This document shows, one piece after another, positions 1 through 7,859 of a stretch of 41,260 nt of DNA (within the stretch, counting starts at the first letter, position 1; every line of letters starts with the position of its first letter). The translations under genes and the position numbers were made by a program. Below the pieces are notes generated by a model, which had not been told where the DNA came from, did not search any database, and saw only the letters and a list, made by a program, of their open reading frames with translations. Origin of the DNA: UBA2386 sp046306335 (lineage in GTDB: Bacteria; Planctomycetota; UBA1135; UBA2386); NCBI GenBank assembly GCA_046306335.1, contig JBKDXM010000003.1, positions 1 through 41,260 on the forward strand, given 5' to 3'.

Positions 1-1372
1 GCCCGGCCTGGAACAGCCCGGCCGCGGTCGCCTTGGGATCGATCAGCGAGCCGAGTTCGGGCGCCTTCTGGAACAGCAGGTAGAGGTCCTCCAGGGCATT
101 GCGGATCGGCGCCGACAGCAGCGACTCCTCCTTGCTGAAGAGCCCGCGCTTGACCGGCATGCCACCGTGCGCCGCCGCCTGCTCCGCCAGCTTGAGCCAC
201 TGCTCCTTGCTGCCCGACGGGCCGAGGCCGCAGCAGGCCACCTGCAGCGGCGGCAGCTCGACGACCGACCCGCAGCGACGCCACGCCGCCATCGCCAAGG
301 CGAACACGGCGATCTGCGTGCAGCGGGCGTCGAGTTCGAGGCCACACAGGTTGTCGCGCAGCACCGCGGTCGCGGCGCTGGCCGTGTCCAGACCTTCTTC
401 GTGCTGGCGCAGCGCCACCAGCAGCTCGAACGACGCGACCAAGAAGTGGCCGCTGCCACAGCACGGGTCGAGCACGCGCAGGTCGCGCGCAGTCTTGGGC
501 CAGCCGGCAAACGTCCCGGCCGCCGGGCGCCACGGTTGGCCTTCGGCATCGCGCACGAAGCGCAGGTAGTCGAACGCGTAGCCCGGCAACGCCACCGCCG
601 CCCGCAGCTCCGCTTCGCTCGACGCCGACTGCGCCAGCTCCGGCCGCGCCGCCAGCACCTTGCCGGCATGCCATGCACCGAGCGTGTTGTGCAGCAGGAA
701 CTGCACCATGTAGTGCTCGGTGAACAGCTGCGTGACCGCCGGCAGCGTCTCGCCGGTGATCTTCTCGCCGCTCTTCACCCGGGCGTTGACCGCGTCCTTC
801 TCGGCGCTCTGCCAGAACTGGTAGGTCCAGCCGAGCGCGTCGTCGCCGAGGAACACCTCGCGCTGCAGCCCGACGACCAAGCGGACGAGTTCTTGCCGCG
901 TCTCCGGCGGCAGCGGCACCTGCAGCACGGGATCGTCCTGGCGGAAGATCTGCGGCAGCATGCGCTGCGCGTACTGGGCAGCCATCGACCACGGATCGAC
1001 GCCGCGCTCGCGCGCGAGGTCCTCGACGTCGCCGAGCGACAAGGGGACCTGATTGCTCGGCTCGATCAGCAGCTCGTTCTCCGCCAGGAAGCGCGCGAAC
1101 AGCATCCGGTGCCAGTGCTCGTAGGCGACCTCGCGTACCAGCCGGCCGATCTCCTGCGCGCCCTTCTCGCTGCGCGCGTCGCCGAGCTGGCGGCCGTGCG
1201 CGCGCAGGCGATTGCGCAGCTTGCGCTCGTCGGGCGACATCGAGGCGTGCGGCTCGTGCAGATGCACGGCCAGCGACTCGATCGCCTTGCGCGCGCCACG
1301 CTCGGCCGCGACGCGCGCCGCGACGATGGCCTTCTCGAGCTGCTTGCGATGGTCCGGGGGGAGTGGCGCCAT
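1..1372 (-). CDS. pglX: BREX adenine-specific DNA methyltransferase PglX (N-terminal part, cut by window edge)
   Basis: The first 457 codons of a large N6-adenine methyltransferase; the rest lies beyond base 1. PglX marks host DNA in BREX systems and is needed for phage exclusion. SAM-binding motif I reads DPCCGSG at residues 302-308, after a roughly 300-residue helical N-terminal region typical of Eco57I/PglX-type enzymes. The catalytic NPPY motif would lie downstream and cannot be checked here. The ATG was chosen because a GAGG sits 5 nt upstream and because it follows the brxC stop by only 12 nt, as expected for the last visible gene of a brxA-brxB-brxC-pglX operon. pglZ and brxL or a brxD/brxH set should follow off the left edge; without them the BREX subtype cannot be assigned. 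Confidence 0.88.
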   Translation of the reverse strand, partial: MAPLPPDHRKQLEKAIVAARVAAERGARKAIESLAVHLHEPHASMSPDERKLRNRLRAHGRQLGDARSEKGAQEIGRLVREVAYEHWHRMLFARFLAENELLIEPSNQVPLSLGDVEDLARERGVDPWSMAAQYAQRMLPQIFRQDDPVLQVPLPPETRQELVRLVVGLQREVFLGDDALGWTYQFWQSAEKDAVNARVKSGEKITGETLPAVTQLFTEHYMVQFLLHNTLGAWHAGKVLAARPELAQSASSEAELRAAVALPGYAFDYLRFVRDAEGQPWRPAAGTFAGWPKTARDLRVLDPCCGSGHFLVASFELLVALRQHEEGLDTASAATAVLRDNLCGLELDARCTQIAVFALAMAAWRRCGSVVELPPLQVACCGLGPSGSKEQWLKLAEQAAAHGGMPVKRGLFSKEESLLSAPIRNALEDLYLLFQKAPELGSLIDPKATAAGLFQAG

Positions 1373-1384
1373 GGTTGCCTCGAC

Positions 1385-4300
1385 TCAGCCGACGATGACG
1401 GGGCCCTGCTGGACGGCGTCGAGCAGAAGCTTCTGGTGTTCGTCGATCCACGCCTGGACTTGCTCGGCGGTGACCAGCGTCGCCGGCCGCAGCGGCAGGC
1501 GCTTGGCCTTGGGCGCCAGCTTGCGCGCGGCTTCGGCCATGACCTGTCGCACGCGCTCCGGGACGGCGGCGACCGCGGCAGCCCGGCCGGCGAGCGGCTG
1601 GCGATCGAGCTCGGCCAGCAGGTCGTCGTCCGTCTTGATGGCGGGCGCTGCGGGGGCCACGAGGCCCTGCTGCTGCAGCAGCCCGGCGCGCTCCGACTCG
1701 GGGAGCTTGCCCCAACTCGCGTCCGCGGCGAGCACCGCTTGCCCCTTGGCGTGGGCGTCGGAGTAGGCCTGGTGCTGGTCCGTCACGGCCGACCGCAGCG
1801 CGGCCGCCACCTTGCTGACCAGCGGAGGCAACGGATCGGCGTCGGCGAGCAGCGCACGCTGCTGGCAGATCGCCTCGACCTCGGGCGCCAGCTGCTCCGC
1901 GACGGGGAGACCCGTCGCGTGACGCAGCAATTCGCCGAGCAGTTGCCAAGCGGGTTGCCGCTGCGCCGCGCGCTTGTGCAGAGCCTGCCACTGGGCGATG
2001 GCGAGCTCGAGTTCGGCGTGCACCGCCAGGATGCCGGCAAGTTGATCCGTGCCGGCCGTGCCCTTCAGGTCCTGGATCTTGCGCGTGTCCGGCGCTGCGG
2101 GCAGCGGCGTCTCTCCGCCCGCAGCAGCGGCAAGCGCCATCAGCGCGTCCAAGAACTGCGGCGCGCGCGCTTCCTCTTCGCCGGTCTTGCACGGGATCGA
2201 GAGCTTCTGAAAGAGGCCGCGCAACTTGAGCCTGTCGGGCATGCCGAGCTTCACCCGCTCGGTGCGGAACTCAGCGCTCTGGATCTTGGTCTGGTCGAGC
2301 TGACCCGGCGCCATCGCCTGCCCATTCAAGGTCGCTCGCAGCGTGCCCGCCCGATGCAACGCGAGGAGCGCGGCGTCGATCGCGTCCTGCGGCCAGCCGA
2401 ACGGCGATGCCCTGAGTTCGCGGCGCAGGTCGGTGCCGCGCTTGCCACTGCCGACGCGCGCCAGGACCTCGCGCCCCACCGGATGGTCGTCGACGGCGCG
2501 GTCCCAACCGACGGGCAGGAAGGGCTGATCGGCGCCCTCCCGCGCCCGCCGCACCGCGACCCCCCAGTGGCGCAGATCGGCGTCCGCGTCCGGGAAGCGG
2601 GGGAACAGGCGGGCGAGCGACGCCTCGGCGGCCAGCTCGACCTTCTTCGCGAGCGACTCCCCGTGGATCTCGTTGCCGCCGCCCTGGAGGACACGGGCCG
2701 CAGCGAGCAGGCCCTGCACCTCCACATGGAGCCCCTGCTCGGCAGCCTTCTGCCGGCTCAGCATGCTCTCGCGTGCCTGCAGCCCCTCGGGCGACGAGGG
2801 CACGCCCTTCTCGGCGAGCAGCTGCCGGGCGGCCTCGACCTCGGCGATGCGGCTGCGCAGCACGTCGTCCCCCCGCTTTGGCAGGTGCACGTGCACGATC
2901 GCGTCGTCGTGACCACGCCGGCGCGCCTCGTTCTCGACGTCCTTCCAAGCGGTGGCCCAGCCGTCGCGCAACCACACCGTGACGTCGTCGGCCGGCGGCG
3001 GCACCTCGTCGTGGCGCGCGTGCAGCGCGAGGGAGCGCTTCTCCTTGGCTTGGCCTTGCCGCAACGCGACGCGCTGCACCTCGCCTTGGACCGCGGCGGC
3101 GAGGATCTGGGCGCGGAGGCGCGGCAGCTCGCCGTCGCGCTGCAAGAGCGTGTTGACCTTCTCGCGGAAGGCCCGTTCCCACTCCGCGCCTTCACTGGTC
3201 TGCAGGAAGTACTCGTCCCCGACCAGCATCAGCACGCTCGCGCTGGCCAGCGCTGCCAGCTCCGCCTCGACTTGCTGACGGAAGGGCCCCGAGTCGTCCT
3301 CGACGTTGCCGACCAACAGGTCGGCCAACGTGCGGGCGTTGGCGCGGACGCCGGTGTCGATCGCCGCTTCGCGCGGCAGCTTGTTGACGAGGAAGATGAG
3401 GCCGCAGAGCTGCTGCCGCAAGCGACCGCGCGGCGTGCCGTCCGCGAGCCCACGGATCCGGTTGTTGAGTTCGTTGGGCAACACGCCGCTGTTGACGAGG
3501 TCCGTGGCGACGGAGTCGAACAGGACGTCCGCGGTCAGGACGGCGCCGAGCGGCGCGTCGGCGATCTTCTGCAGCGCGTCGTGCAGGATGCGCAGCTGGC
3601 TGCGCAGCTGGCTGTGGTTGCCGGCCTTGTCAACCGAGCGGAAGGCCTCCTCCCAGAAGCGGCGGCGGGCCGGCAGCAGCGGGTAGTCCTGGTCGCGGGT
3701 CTTCTTGTCCTCGGGCCGCTCCTGCAGCTTGGTGCCGTACAGGTGCTTGCTCACTTCGCCGGCGTTGCGGTCGAGCATCGCAGCCACGGCGGCGAGGCCG
3801 GTCGGCTTCTTCTGCAGCAGGACCTTGCGGGTCACGGCCTCGACATCCGTGTCGGAGAGCTGGGCGGTGACCATGAACCGATCACGCAGCTTCTGCAGCT
3901 GCGGCGTGCTGGAGAGCGCCGACTGGCCGGACGCGACGACGAGGATGCGGCTGTCGCAACTCTTGGCGAGCGCCTCGGCGAGCTCGGTCACCGTGGTGGC
4001 GCGGGCGCCGTCGTCGCCGATGTACTGCTGCACTTCGTCGAGGACGAGGATCGTGTGCGGGAGCTGGCCGTCGCGCGCGAGCGCGGCCTTCAGGGCCGTC
4101 AGGAACTCGCCGGTGCTAATGTCGCCGGCGCGATCGGGGAACTGCGCGCGCAGCGTCTGGCGGGCCTGCTTCTCGTCGGCGGCGAAGTCGGGGTCGCACT
4201 GGAGGACGGCCTTGGCGATCACCGGGCTGACGTAGAGGTTGCTCAGCTCCTTGAGCCACTCCTTGCCGGCAGCTTCGACGGCCGCACGCACGCGCTCGAG

Positions 4301-4840
4301 GAAGCCCTGCTCGCGCAGCCAGAAGGTGAACTGCGCCTGCGGGTAACCCTCCGGCAGGCCGACGGCGCGCAGCACGATCGCGAGCACGGTGAGCCGCACG
4401 TCGTCCGAGCGACCGGCCGGCAGCGTGCCCGCGGCAGCGACCGCCGGCATCTGGCTGCGGCGCACCGCCGTGTCGAGTTCGCGCAGCAACGCCAACACGT
4501 CCTTGGAGAGGCCGCGCACCAGCGATCGCGCCGTCGCGCCATCCGGGAAGGCCGTGTCGACCCACAGATGGGCCAGCATCTTCAAGAGGTGCGACTTGCC
4601 GCTGCCGTAGAAGCCGCTGACCCAGGCCGCCACCTGACTCGGCTGGTTGATGCGCGACAGGTAGCTGCGCAGGATCTTGTCGATCGCCTCGCCGTACTGA
4701 CCGTCGCAGACGAAGGTCTCGAGCTCGGCGCGCAGCTCGGCCATCGCGCGCTCGTCCTTCTTGTCGGAGATGCGAGCCTGCCCCGTGTTGGCCAGGGCCA
4801 TGCTCCGCGGATCGCGATCGAGAATCTCGTGGATCTTCAT
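1385..4840 (-). CDS. brxC: BREX P-loop ATPase BrxC
   Basis: A 1151-aa protein, close to the roughly 1200 aa usual for BrxC/PglY. The N-terminus has the family layout: a short start (MKIHEILDRD), then VSGFYGSGKSH with the Walker A motif at residues 76-83. A Walker B-like LVLDEVQQY follows near residue 268. BrxC is the large ATPase of the BREX complex and is thought to work with BrxB, PglX and PglZ in discriminating self from phage DNA; its exact reaction is unknown. The start overlaps the brxB stop by 4 nt (ATGA), so translation is probably coupled. The long middle and C-terminal part is helical with no other motif I recognise. Very long open frames on the opposite strand are GC-rich shadows. 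Confidence 0.92.
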   Translation of the reverse strand: MKIHEILDRDPRSMALANTGQARISDKKDERAMAELRAELETFVCDGQYGEAIDKILRSYLSRINQPSQVAAWVSGFYGSGKSHLLKMLAHLWVDTAFPDGATARSLVRGLSKDVLALLRELDTAVRRSQMPAVAAAGTLPAGRSDDVRLTVLAIVLRAVGLPEGYPQAQFTFWLREQGFLERVRAAVEAAGKEWLKELSNLYVSPVIAKAVLQCDPDFAADEKQARQTLRAQFPDRAGDISTGEFLTALKAALARDGQLPHTILVLDEVQQYIGDDGARATTVTELAEALAKSCDSRILVVASGQSALSSTPQLQKLRDRFMVTAQLSDTDVEAVTRKVLLQKKPTGLAAVAAMLDRNAGEVSKHLYGTKLQERPEDKKTRDQDYPLLPARRRFWEEAFRSVDKAGNHSQLRSQLRILHDALQKIADAPLGAVLTADVLFDSVATDLVNSGVLPNELNNRIRGLADGTPRGRLRQQLCGLIFLVNKLPREAAIDTGVRANARTLADLLVGNVEDDSGPFRQQVEAELAALASASVLMLVGDEYFLQTSEGAEWERAFREKVNTLLQRDGELPRLRAQILAAAVQGEVQRVALRQGQAKEKRSLALHARHDEVPPPADDVTVWLRDGWATAWKDVENEARRRGHDDAIVHVHLPKRGDDVLRSRIAEVEAARQLLAEKGVPSSPEGLQARESMLSRQKAAEQGLHVEVQGLLAAARVLQGGGNEIHGESLAKKVELAAEASLARLFPRFPDADADLRHWGVAVRRAREGADQPFLPVGWDRAVDDHPVGREVLARVGSGKRGTDLRRELRASPFGWPQDAIDAALLALHRAGTLRATLNGQAMAPGQLDQTKIQSAEFRTERVKLGMPDRLKLRGLFQKLSIPCKTGEEEARAPQFLDALMALAAAAGGETPLPAAPDTRKIQDLKGTAGTDQLAGILAVHAELELAIAQWQALHKRAAQRQPAWQLLGELLRHATGLPVAEQLAPEVEAICQQRALLADADPLPPLVSKVAAALRSAVTDQHQAYSDAHAKGQAVLAADASWGKLPESERAGLLQQQGLVAPAAPAIKTDDDLLAELDRQPLAGRAAAVAAVPERVRQVMAEAARKLAPKAKRLPLRPATLVTAEQVQAWIDEHQKLLLDAVQQGPVIVG

Positions 4841-5406
4841 GCTGCACCGTCGAGGCCGGTCATGGTGATGCTGGCGCCGAGGTAGTGGAACCCGTCGCGC
4901 GCGTCGAGAAAGCGGTAGTTGTTGCCGTTCTTGGAGCCGGGAAAGAACACGACGAGGCGACCCTCGATGTCCGGTTCGAGGGCCCGGATCAGCAACGAGA
5001 TGTGCGCGAAGGGATAGAGCGAGCCGAGTCCGGTCAGCGCGACGACCGTGTTCTTGTCCCGCTCGCGATCGCCGCTCCGCAAGTGGCGGCGCATCTGCGC
5101 GGCGACGTGCTCTTGGAACTCGCCTTCGAGCTTGAGCCGCAAGTCGTCAGGCTCTTCGAAGTAGGCATCGCGGTAGTCGTCGGCCGCCATCCAATCCGCG
5201 AACAGGCGCGTGCAGTCGCACTGGATCCAGCCGTGGTGGCTGCGCTCGGTGCGCTGCTGGAAGTCCGCCATGCGCGCGCGCAGCGAGCGCTCGACTTCCT
5301 TGTCGTAGACGACGAACACGACGCGCTGCGCACCGGCAAGCGTGTGCTGCCACGGGCCGGCGATGTGCCGCTCGTACGCGTCCGCCAGGTCATCGATCTT
5401 GCCCAT
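4837..5406 (-). CDS. brxB: BREX protein BrxB (DUF1788)
   Basis: A 189-aa protein of typical DUF1788 length. Recognisable features are the start (MGKIDDLADAYERH), VVFVVYDKEVER near residue 40, the segment VVALTGLGSLYPFAHIS near residue 130 and the closing LVVFFPGS, all characteristic of BrxB. BrxB is a small conserved BREX component of unknown biochemistry, always encoded beside BrxC. Its ATG overlaps the brxA stop by one base (TGATG) and its stop overlaps the brxC start (ATGA), so the three genes are tightly coupled. The open frame could extend upstream, but that would run deep into brxA and has no family support. Confidence 0.9.
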   Translation of the reverse strand: MGKIDDLADAYERHIAGPWQHTLAGAQRVVFVVYDKEVERSLRARMADFQQRTERSHHGWIQCDCTRLFADWMAADDYRDAYFEEPDDLRLKLEGEFQEHVAAQMRRHLRSGDRERDKNTVVALTGLGSLYPFAHISLLIRALEPDIEGRLVVFFPGSKNGNNYRFLDARDGFHYLGASITMTGLDGAA

Positions 5407-6317
5407 CAGCGTTGCTCTCCAGCCGGGTCCAGGCCGCTCACGTCGATCTCGCGCACACCCCCACCGGCAACCACGCGCAGTAGACCATGTTGCTTGGCCG
5501 CGATCGCCTGGTCGATCAGTTCTTCCGGCGACGCATCGAGCGCGGCTGCCCAGAGGGTGCTGAGCAGGTAGTCGCCGGCCAGCCCCTGACGGGAGCCGAG
5601 CCAGAGCGCCAACGCCGCGCTGCCGGGCGTCGGACGCACGCGCCGCCGGATCTTGCGCACGCGCCCCTCGACGTGGCCAGCCTGCGCCCACGAACTGGCT
5701 GCGTTGCGCGCGACCTTGTCGAGGATCGCGGGATTGAAGCGCGCGGGCGCGGCAGGCGCGGCGAGAGCGTCGGCACGCCCGACGTCGCCCGCAGCGGCCA
5801 AGAGCGAGTCGCACAGCGCGCTGCGCGAGAGTTCGCTGCCGACCGGCAGCGGCAGAACCGCGCCAGCCGTAGCCCGCAGCAACGGATCGCGCGCGAGCGC
5901 GCCGAGGAGCGCGATCAGCGGACGACCGGCGACGTCGACCTCCCAGACGCGGCGCAGGACGCGGAAGATCGCGACCAATGGGTCGAGCGCGTAGAGCTCG
6001 GTCAAGCGCTGCAGGGTGCCACGTCGCGACGCGGCGGTGTCCTTGCCGAGGACGTTGTCGTCGACCACTGCGCGCACGTAGTCGGCGCGCGTCGGCAGCT
6101 GCCCCGAGAAGAGCAGCGGCTGGGAGATCGTCGGCTCGAACAGCGAGGCCTGGGCCCTCGCGGCATCCGCGCCAAACGGCTGCGCCGGCACGGCGCGCAG
6201 GAGCTCAACAAGCTCGGCCAGCATCATCGTGCGGCTCGTATGCGTGCCGACGCTGCCGAAGCGCAGCCCTGCCTTGATGGCGGATGGGGTCTCGGTGACG
6301 GGCGTCCAGGACTGCAT
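5406..6317 (-). CDS. brxA: BREX protein BrxA-like (DUF1819)
   Basis: A 303-aa protein, longer than the roughly 200-260 aa of most DUF1819 proteins. BrxA is a small DNA-binding BREX component. Family-like features are the N-terminal IKAGLRFGSVGTHTSRTMML segment, the block DDNVLGKDTAASRR near residue 90, and LYALDPLVAIFRVLRRVW just after it. The identification rests on these segments and on position as first gene before brxB, brxC and pglX. The start at 6317 (MQSWTPV) was preferred over the ATG at 6377, which would place the upstream palindrome inside the gene. No strong ribosome binding site precedes it. A 20-bp palindrome lies 28 bp upstream and is a likely operator. A diverged BREX component of another name is the main alternative. 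Confidence 0.75.
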   Translation of the reverse strand: MQSWTPVTETPSAIKAGLRFGSVGTHTSRTMMLAELVELLRAVPAQPFGADAARAQASLFEPTISQPLLFSGQLPTRADYVRAVVDDNVLGKDTAASRRGTLQRLTELYALDPLVAIFRVLRRVWEVDVAGRPLIALLGALARDPLLRATAGAVLPLPVGSELSRSALCDSLLAAAGDVGRADALAAPAAPARFNPAILDKVARNAASSWAQAGHVEGRVRKIRRRVRPTPGSAALALWLGSRQGLAGDYLLSTLWAAALDASPEELIDQAIAAKQHGLLRVVAGGGVREIDVSGLDPAGEQR

Positions 6318-6345
6318 GGCGGGGAAGGGTAGCCCAGAGATGGAT

Positions 6346-6365
6346 CGCCGGCAAGTTTGCCGGCG
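6346..6365. promoter_or_regulatory. Palindromic operator-like site, copy 1 (brxA side)
   Basis: CGCCGGCAA-GT-TTGCCGGCG has perfect 9-bp arms around a 2-bp centre. It lies 28 bp upstream of the brxA start and 16 bp upstream of the -35 box of the divergent promoter. A leftward -10-like TATTTT (6371 down to 6366) abuts it, so the site would cover the start point of a brx transcript. The second copy is 69 bp away. Binding by a dimeric repressor is inferred; no regulator gene is encoded next to it. Confidence 0.6.
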
Positions 6366-6381
6366 AAAATACAACAAGGGC

Positions 6382-6410
6382 TTGACAGGCTCCCGCAGGC
6401 TGTCTACACT
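6382..6410 (+). promoter_or_regulatory. Sigma-70 type promoter for the DUF2130 gene
   Basis: A perfect -35 box TTGACA (6382-6387), a 17-bp spacer and a -10 box TACACT (6405-6410). This is the best consensus promoter in the window and is unlike the promoter boxes seen right of the tRNA. Transcription should start near 6417, inside palindrome copy 2, so occupancy of that site would block it. Confidence 0.7.
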
Positions 6411-6415
6411 GTTGT

Positions 6416-6433
6416 GCCGGCAAGTTTGCCGGC
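6416..6433. promoter_or_regulatory. Palindromic operator-like site, copy 2 (DUF2130 side)
   Basis: GCCGGCAA-GT-TTGCCGGC is identical in its 18-bp core to copy 1 and the match continues for three more bases (GAA). It starts 5 bp after the -10 box and covers the predicted start point, the classic place for a repressor. A looser relative, GGCAAGATGCCGGC, occurs at 7827-7840 before the next gene but lacks one central base. Confidence 0.6.
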
Positions 6434-6452
6434 GAACAGTTGGAGATCAAGA

Positions 6453-7742
6453 ATGCAAGACCCGATGATCACGTGCCCCCACTGCAAGGGGGCGTTTCCG
6501 CTCACCGAAACCATTGCCCTGCCCATGCTTGAGGCCGAACGGGCCGCCGTGCGACAGGCGCAGTCGAAGGCGCAGGCGGCGTTGGCCGCGCGGGAGGATC
6601 AGATCAAGGCCGCGGAAACCAACCTCCGGGACCAGGCAGCCCGGGTCGAGGCGGAGGTCGCCCGCCGCGCCCAGATGGAGGTCGCTCGCGTTCGCGACGA
6701 GGAGCAGAAGAAGGCGCGCGGTGACGTCGCCACGGAAGTCGCCGCCCTGCACCAGCAGGTCGCGTCCAGCAAGGCTGCGCTCGTCGAAGCACAGAAGCTC
6801 GAACTGGCCGCACGCATCCAGAAGGCCGATCTCGAGCAGAAGCAAGCCGAGTTCGACCTGACGGTGCAGCGCGCGGTCGATGCCCAGCGGCAGCAGATCC
6901 GCGACGACGAGCGCCTCGCCGCCGACGAGGCGCAGAAGCTCAAGCTCGCCGAGAAGGACCGGACCATCGCCGACATGGTGAAGCAACTCGAGGCCGCCAA
7001 GCGGGCCAGCGAGAAGACCTCGCAGGAGCTCCAGGGCGACGTCCAAGAAGCGGATCTCGCGGCAATGCTCGGGAACGCCTTTCCCAGCGACGAGATCCAG
7101 CGCACCCAGAAGGGCCAGAACGGCGCCGACATCGTGCAGGTCGTGATCGGCGCCCGCCGGGAGTGCGGGAAGATCCTCTGGGAGAGCAAGCGCACGAAGC
7201 ACTGGAGCGACGGCTGGCTGCCCAAGCTGCGCGACGACCAGCGCGCCGAGGGCGCCGAAGTCGCGGTGCTCGTCTCGTCGGCATTGCCCGGCGGCGTCTC
7301 GCACTGCGAGCTGCGCGATGGCATCTGGATCGTGTCCCCGAGCTTCGCGCCGCACCTCGCGACGGCGCTGCGCCAGTCGATCATCGAAGTCGCCCAGGCC
7401 CGCATCACGGTGACCGGGCAGCACGAGAAGTCCGCGCGGCTCTACGCCTACGTGACGGGCGCTGAGTTCGCGCAGCGCATGCGCGGCATCGTCGAGGCAT
7501 TCGTCGAAATGCAGCAGGACCTCGAAAGCGAGAAGCGCACGGCAACGCAACGTTGGGCGAAGCGCGAAAAGCAGATCAAGCGCATGCTGGAGAACACGCT
7601 CGGTCTCTACGGCGAGGTCGAAGGCATCAGCGGCGCAGCGCTCCCCGAACTGGAAGGCATCCAGCAACCAAACGTCCTGAGCCTCCCCGAGGGAGGCCTG
7701 GATCCGTCGGCGGCGGCGGGTTCCAGCGAGTGCGGAGCCTGA
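6453..7742 (+). CDS. DUF2130 protein: Cys pair, coiled coil and PD-(D/E)XK nuclease-like domain
   Basis: A 429-aa protein. The N-terminus has a CPHC pair (residues 7-10), half of a zinc ribbon. Residues of about 25-200 are a charged, Ala/Gln/Glu-rich coiled coil. The C-terminal half is the DUF2130 domain, with NGADIVQ (D226) and ILWESKRTK (E244, K246), the D...ExK pattern of a PD-(D/E)XK nuclease. I infer a DNA- or RNA-cleaving or binding role; the substrate is unknown. The start at 6453 has GGAG 8 nt upstream and follows a consensus promoter that sits between two palindromes; an earlier in-frame ATG at 6357 would lie upstream of that promoter. It is divergent from the BREX operon and 117 bp before the DUF2779 gene, so both may be BREX-associated cargo. 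Confidence 0.82.
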   Translation: MQDPMITCPHCKGAFPLTETIALPMLEAERAAVRQAQSKAQAALAAREDQIKAAETNLRDQAARVEAEVARRAQMEVARVRDEEQKKARGDVATEVAALHQQVASSKAALVEAQKLELAARIQKADLEQKQAEFDLTVQRAVDAQRQQIRDDERLAADEAQKLKLAEKDRTIADMVKQLEAAKRASEKTSQELQGDVQEADLAAMLGNAFPSDEIQRTQKGQNGADIVQVVIGARRECGKILWESKRTKHWSDGWLPKLRDDQRAEGAEVAVLVSSALPGGVSHCELRDGIWIVSPSFAPHLATALRQSIIEVAQARITVTGQHEKSARLYAYVTGAEFAQRMRGIVEAFVEMQQDLESEKRTATQRWAKREKQIKRMLENTLGLYGEVEGISGAALPELEGIQQPNVLSLPEGGLDPSAAAGSSECGA

Positions 7743-7859
7743 AACGAAGAAGCCTGCGCGCCGGACGTGCAGCCAGCTTGGGCCAACCCGTCGGCAGACA
7801 TGGCTTACTGCCGCCGGCGGAAGCGTGGCAAGATGCCGGCCTGCCAAGAGGGACGATCC

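Noticed and set aside
167..4885. 1572-codon open frame on the plus strand opposite brxC and pglX
   Set aside because: Arg/Leu/Gln-rich translation without family resemblance; it mirrors the GC-rich codon pattern of the recognisable brx genes on the other strand.
6346..6433. The repeated palindrome as a CRISPR-like array or terminator
   Set aside because: Only two copies, flanking a promoter, with no spacer series and no T-run; an operator explains it better.
7827..7840. Third copy of the palindrome before the DUF2779 gene (GGCAAGATGCCGGC)
   Set aside because: It lacks one central base and part of one arm and has no nearby promoter box; too degenerate to list as a site.
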